Shown in pieces: positions 59,893 to 64,000 of a stretch of DNA of 64,000 bases. The stretch's first letter is position 1, and the number at the start of each line of letters is the position of its first letter. This DNA is from Drosophila miranda (taxonomy: Eukaryota; Arthropoda; Insecta; Diptera; Drosophilidae). The stretch is from the NCBI RefSeq assembly GCF_003369915.1, contig NC_046674.1:7316001-7380000 (forward strand). Reading direction: 5' to 3'. The notes under the pieces were generated by a model. That model had not been told where the DNA came from. It made no database searches and saw nothing but the letters and a program-made list of their open reading frames with translations. Made by a program: the position numbers and the translations under genes.

Positions 59893-60883
59893 GTTTTCTT
59901 CTGTGCGGTGGTGTGTGGAACTTTCTTTTCTTTCAGCGAAAAATTGCATAAGCAAAGAGAGGAGAGGAAATTTCGCAGAGAAAGAGTGAAAACCGGTATT
60001 TGGCAAAACATATAAACAAAAGAAGGCTTGAAAGAGCGGAGTCAGAAAGGGAGATAGAGAGAGAGCATTATGCAAGCCCCAAAGCAACAAATATTGTCCA
60101 ATTGATTGTTGTCTGTTGTCTGGGGTTGACGGCGGGGTCTCGGCTTTACCAGGGTTGTCGCGGGTCTTTGGTTTGGTTTAGTTTTTGGCTTGGGCGATGG
60201 TTTTACAGGTTGATTTTTGCATATGTATGCATGTAAATATATGTATATGTATATGCATGTACCCCCGATATATAGCCAGACATTGTCTCACTTTTAGTTT
60301 TCTTTTGTTTCTGTTTTGTGTTTTTTTTTTTGCAACCTTTTTTTGCTTGTGGCTTGCAAAAATTTCGAGTGGGACTGGAACTACGATTATGTTGTGGCAT
60401 TAATTAAGTTTTTGCTCTTTCGGTTGAATTTTATATTCATTATAATTATTATTCATTATACTTTGGGGTTCACAGACCACCAGATGATTGGTGGGTCTCA
60501 GAGGCATTGACCAAGTTTTTTTATCGTTAACTGCTTTTATCCAAGTTGTGAAAGGCTTACGAAAGTCAAATATGATAGGTAAGTGGGTTCAAGGGTCGCA
60601 TAGTCGAGTCGAGTTCTGCAGAAAGAAAGATCTAAGGCCTAAAAGAGGTTCCATGATCTATTAGTGGCGCTTATTGTATGTTTATCCCTTATTAACCTCA
60701 TTAATCTTGTCTATCAGGTGATCATCCGCTAATTAATGCTGATATCTCTCACATGAACTCCCTTTGACCCGATGAACCATTGCTCCATTTGATATCCGGA
60801 AGCTTATTTCCCTCAATCTTTATTCTGTATGATATGATTGTGTGTATTGACTGTAAGCGGGAGGGACACGACACCCAGGTGCC

Positions 60884-60907
60884 AGGTGCCAGGTGCCAGG
60901 TGCCAGG
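60884..60907 (+). repeat. GTGCCAG heptanucleotide repeat
   Basis: Four tandem copies of the box GGTGCCA, visible directly, in the Baldspot intron. Confidence 0.75.
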
Positions 60908-62812
60908 GTCCCGGTTCCAGATTCCAGGTGCATCACAAACACACAAAAACGACAGAATTTCGATCAACAGAAATCCCAAAGAAATACAAAATTTAGTAGC
61001 TACGAAAAAAAACCAGTTGGTGCTTCCAACGAAAACAGGTGGAAAGTAAAAGTGTAAATGTGGCATGATTCCAGAGCGAGAGGGAGAGGGAGACAGAGAA
61101 AGATGGTGAAGAGGAAACGAGAGCAAAGGGCAGACGGGCCGACAGACAGACTCTCTTTCGGCGGTGAGAGCTTTCGTTGCGGAAGATCCACAGACCAAAG
61201 ACAAACACAGAGGGAAAGAGAGCCTATAAAGAAATTCGGTTTTTTGTTGACATACTTTAACCAGATTTGCTCGTCACTCCTTCCATTTCCACGTCTGTTG
61301 CTTTAACGGTTGTTGTTAATTTCTTGTTTAATATATACACATACACATACACCTGTATGTATGTATGTGTGTGTGTGTGCACATTCCTATAAAGTAGTAT
61401 CAAGTAACGGGCAAAAGCAAAGTCAATTCAAATGAAGTTTCACTTTCTGGCGTTGATTTCCTTCCCTTTAGCTTTGTGGCATTTTGTTGTCCACTAAATG
61501 CTGCCTTGTAATTGCTAATTGCAAGTTTAATTGCAATTGTTGAACTCGAACAACCGACAACCCCTCGACACCTTCCCCCCACCCAACACCGCCCACCGCA
61601 AGACTCGACCCCAAAGTCAAGTCAAGTCATCGCTGCGCAGCGCTGCAATTACCTACTCGTATTGATTCACAAATTGTTATACAATTGTTGCAATTCAATT
61701 GCAAAACTTCCGCATATTCGCGTTTCCCTTAGTCATTTTCTGGAGGAGCTTGCGTGATGGAAGGACATCATTATAGCCCAGAGAAAAGGTGGCTTAAATG
61801 GCGAGGGGTAAACCATGTACAGCGCACACTTATGGAGTTCCGATTAACTCATTTGCTGATAAAAATAAAACGGAGAAATTTCACAGGCCACGGCCATGGG
61901 AATGACTCAATCCATCAAAATATATATACATATAATACGATATGTGTTTGTGTGTGTGTAGAAAAGGAAAACCCCCGGCATATACTCATCTTTTGTTTAC
62001 AGATAACTTCGAATGTACGCCCATTGGTTCGATCTCCCTAAAAGTGGAGACACACCGCACCACACTCAAAGTCTAAGGTTCGCAAACACACACACACACA
62101 CACACAAAGGGGAACAGGGACAGAGGTCAACAGAGTTTACCTAACAAGTGATAAAATGTTACACATTAAAGCAAAAATAGTTCGCAACACTTTAAAAGAT
62201 AGTTGGACGTTGGATATGCAATGACTGCGTCAATGAACTCAGCCACCGACCGAGGGGCGCTGCCGCATGTCGCGCGAAACCGATTGCAAGCTTGCGGAGA
62301 CATACAGCAGGTTCTCTTTCTATTTGCAGCTTTTCGAATTCGTTCAGTGTACATCCAGTGGATGCTCAAGGAAAAAATGGCCATAATAAAAAGAAAAACA
62401 TTTAGATTTAAACATTAAAAATGTACTACAATAAAAAGTAACGTACACTTTAAAATAAACGCAATGTATTCAACCTGTAGGAAATATATTAATCTTAAAA
62501 TGTATGTGAAAGCATTATCTCTTTACGAATATTGTATTCGTAAACACGCTTTAATCTAAGTTTAACTATTTTAACCTCAGTGCTTTTTTCTCTGGGTGTA
62601 GAATAGCTACAAAAAGGGAATGTACTGCCTGGTAGTACAGTCATCATGTCATGTCATGTCCTGTCCCCAGTCCCCAGTCCCCAGTCAACCCCCCCAGTAA
62701 CCCTAACACGGGGAACGGAACCGGGACACACCCACTTCTTGCATGTCTTGTACGCGCTCCCCCTCTGGAGAAGGAGAAGCAGAAGGTTCCGTGTGTACTT
62801 TGTACCTCAAAC

Positions 62813-62849
62813 GGTATGGTATGGTATGGTATGGTATGGTATGGTATGT
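62813..62849 (+). repeat. GGTAT pentanucleotide repeat
   Basis: Seven to eight tandem GGTAT units. On the coding strand of Baldspot they read ATACC. Confidence 0.85.
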
Positions 62850-64000
62850 AGGGTAGGTATGTAAACCGGCGTACGATATCGTACTGTATTGGTTTGCACC
62901 GCAGTTCTAATCAGTTTAATGACTTTAATGGCTGTTCTGTTTGAAACACCACTTCGGTGGTGTTGCTTTGGGGCTGCAGTGTGTCCAGTAACCCAATTCT
63001 ACGTGTAGTTCGCTCTTTAAATATATGCACTAAATGAATGTTCAAATGCAGCGATGGGATACGTACAGTACAAGCCCTCCATCGACGGAAAGCTCTCAAG
63101 TTTCAAGTGATACAAATTGGTACAGGCAAGCCGATCCGCTGATGGAAAGAGACCACTGTATGCCTCTGTATGCTTTACAATCAATCCCTCGCACATTTTT
63201 TCTTCTGAATCATGGCACAAATGATATCATAAGCAATTACGACCGGCCAGCCGAACAGTACTAAAAATATGTGTGTGGGGGGCATAAACACGAGTATAGT
63301 GTGTTTGGGGAGCGCTTTGCCTGGCCTGGGGCAATGTGGCTGTGGCGTGTTCGGATGATAAGGCGGCGGTGGCGGGCACCACAACAATGTTCATCCATAC
63401 ACACGCCGACAAACAGACGGACGGATGGCCTTTTCCGCGCTGAAGCCTCGTGGAGCATGGAGACAGTCAGTCCAGTCCACTGATAACGGAGCCGAACAGA
63501 CCGCTGTCTATACCTATACCGTGTAGGTATGTGCATAGCGATACAGCAGTTGCGATTTGATATCTACACCGAATCTGTGCACACAAACACGAAATCACAG
63601 AGCCTCAGAAGACTCGAAATCAAAAAATTAAGAGTACGCACGTGGAAGAGGGGTTACAACACCCCCGCCCTCCCAAAAAGATGACGCAGTTTGGTTTGAG
63701 ATCCAACAATCCCCCCCATACCGCTGCATTTTGGATTGTTGCGTTCAATTCACACCTTTCTGTACTTTTTTTTGATGGCTTTCGTCTCCGTGCGACATGT
63801 GCGTAAATATTTAAACGGCATCGCATCGCATCGCATCTCCACAAAACATTCAAGTGTAAAGTAAAGTTAACAACAACAAAAATAGCCGACAGATCCATCC
63901 ATCCATCCATCCATCCATAGACCCAATCCAATCCAAGGGCCAAGGGCCAAGCCTCTGTGCAACTCAAAGGGCGCGTGTGTGTGCATTGGAATGTCTCTCT

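Larger units (their letters stand above)
56137..64000 (-). other. Baldspot intron (continues beyond the window)
   Basis: About 7.9 kb without a coding exon that I can support. It holds one DINE-1-like element (58852-59892) and microsatellites: CT near 56240, CA near 57414 and 58081, GT near 57910, TGCCAGG near 60885, GGTAT near 62812 and ATCC near 63896. The rest is unremarkable. Confidence 0.55.

Noticed and set aside
62203..62418. 71-residue plus-strand frame in the Baldspot intron
   Set aside because: No domain, splice context or promoter signal; length is within chance expectation.

Overview
The window is Drosophila nuclear DNA, most likely from the obscura group. Its genes form the cluster that surrounds Abl at cytological 73B of D. 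melanogaster (Muller element D): Su(P), anon-73B1, Mo25, Abl and Baldspot. Introns are short with GT..AG ends, microsatellites are abundant, and DINE-1/INE-1 type Helentron fragments are present. The species call is an inference; the gene identities rest on recognisable protein sequence. If the species is in the obscura group, this arm would be XR and X-linked.

Layout. 566-4246 (+): a four-exon membrane protein with an SEA domain and a Thr/Ser-rich mucin-like region. About 4840-10402: a very large inverted repeat (palindrome) built from two tandem-repeat families and holding two mirror copies of a spliced, polyadenylated gene 3' end. 10836-14201 (+): a choline transporter-like SLC44 gene in nine exons. 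15598-14472 (-): BRX1, tail-to-tail with the transporter. 17897-16520 (-): Su(P), a prostaglandin E synthase 2 homologue. 18134-18394 (+): anon-73B1, divergent from Su(P) over 236 bp. 20746-19727 (-): Mo25. 47734-24243 (-): Abl tyrosine kinase in eight coding exons with a 15.6-kb first intron. 52318-51440 (-): an intronless P-loop membrane protein I cannot name. 56136-55213 (-): the last two coding exons of Baldspot (ELOVL6-type elongase); its first exon or exons lie beyond the right edge. 56.1-64.0 kb is Baldspot intron with no coding sequence I can support.

The genes are mostly unrelated cellular functions: ribosome biogenesis (BRX1), mitochondria (Su(P)), LKB1 kinase scaffolding (Mo25), cytoskeletal signalling (Abl), lipid metabolism (Baldspot, choline transport). 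They do not form one pathway.

The two most unusual structures are these. (1) The 4.8-10.4 kb palindrome has near-identical arms of roughly 1.9 kb and a loop of about 90 nt, and it has captured gene 3' exons; it fits a young hairpin-RNA (endo-siRNA) locus. (2) A dispersed repeat family has heads carrying motif 1, DRE and motif 6 type core-promoter elements. Heads sit directly upstream of three minus-strand genes (BRX1, Mo25, Abl), with extra tandem copies behind two of them. There is also an 839-bp non-autonomous DNA transposon, and there are in-frame, stop-free introns inside Abl.
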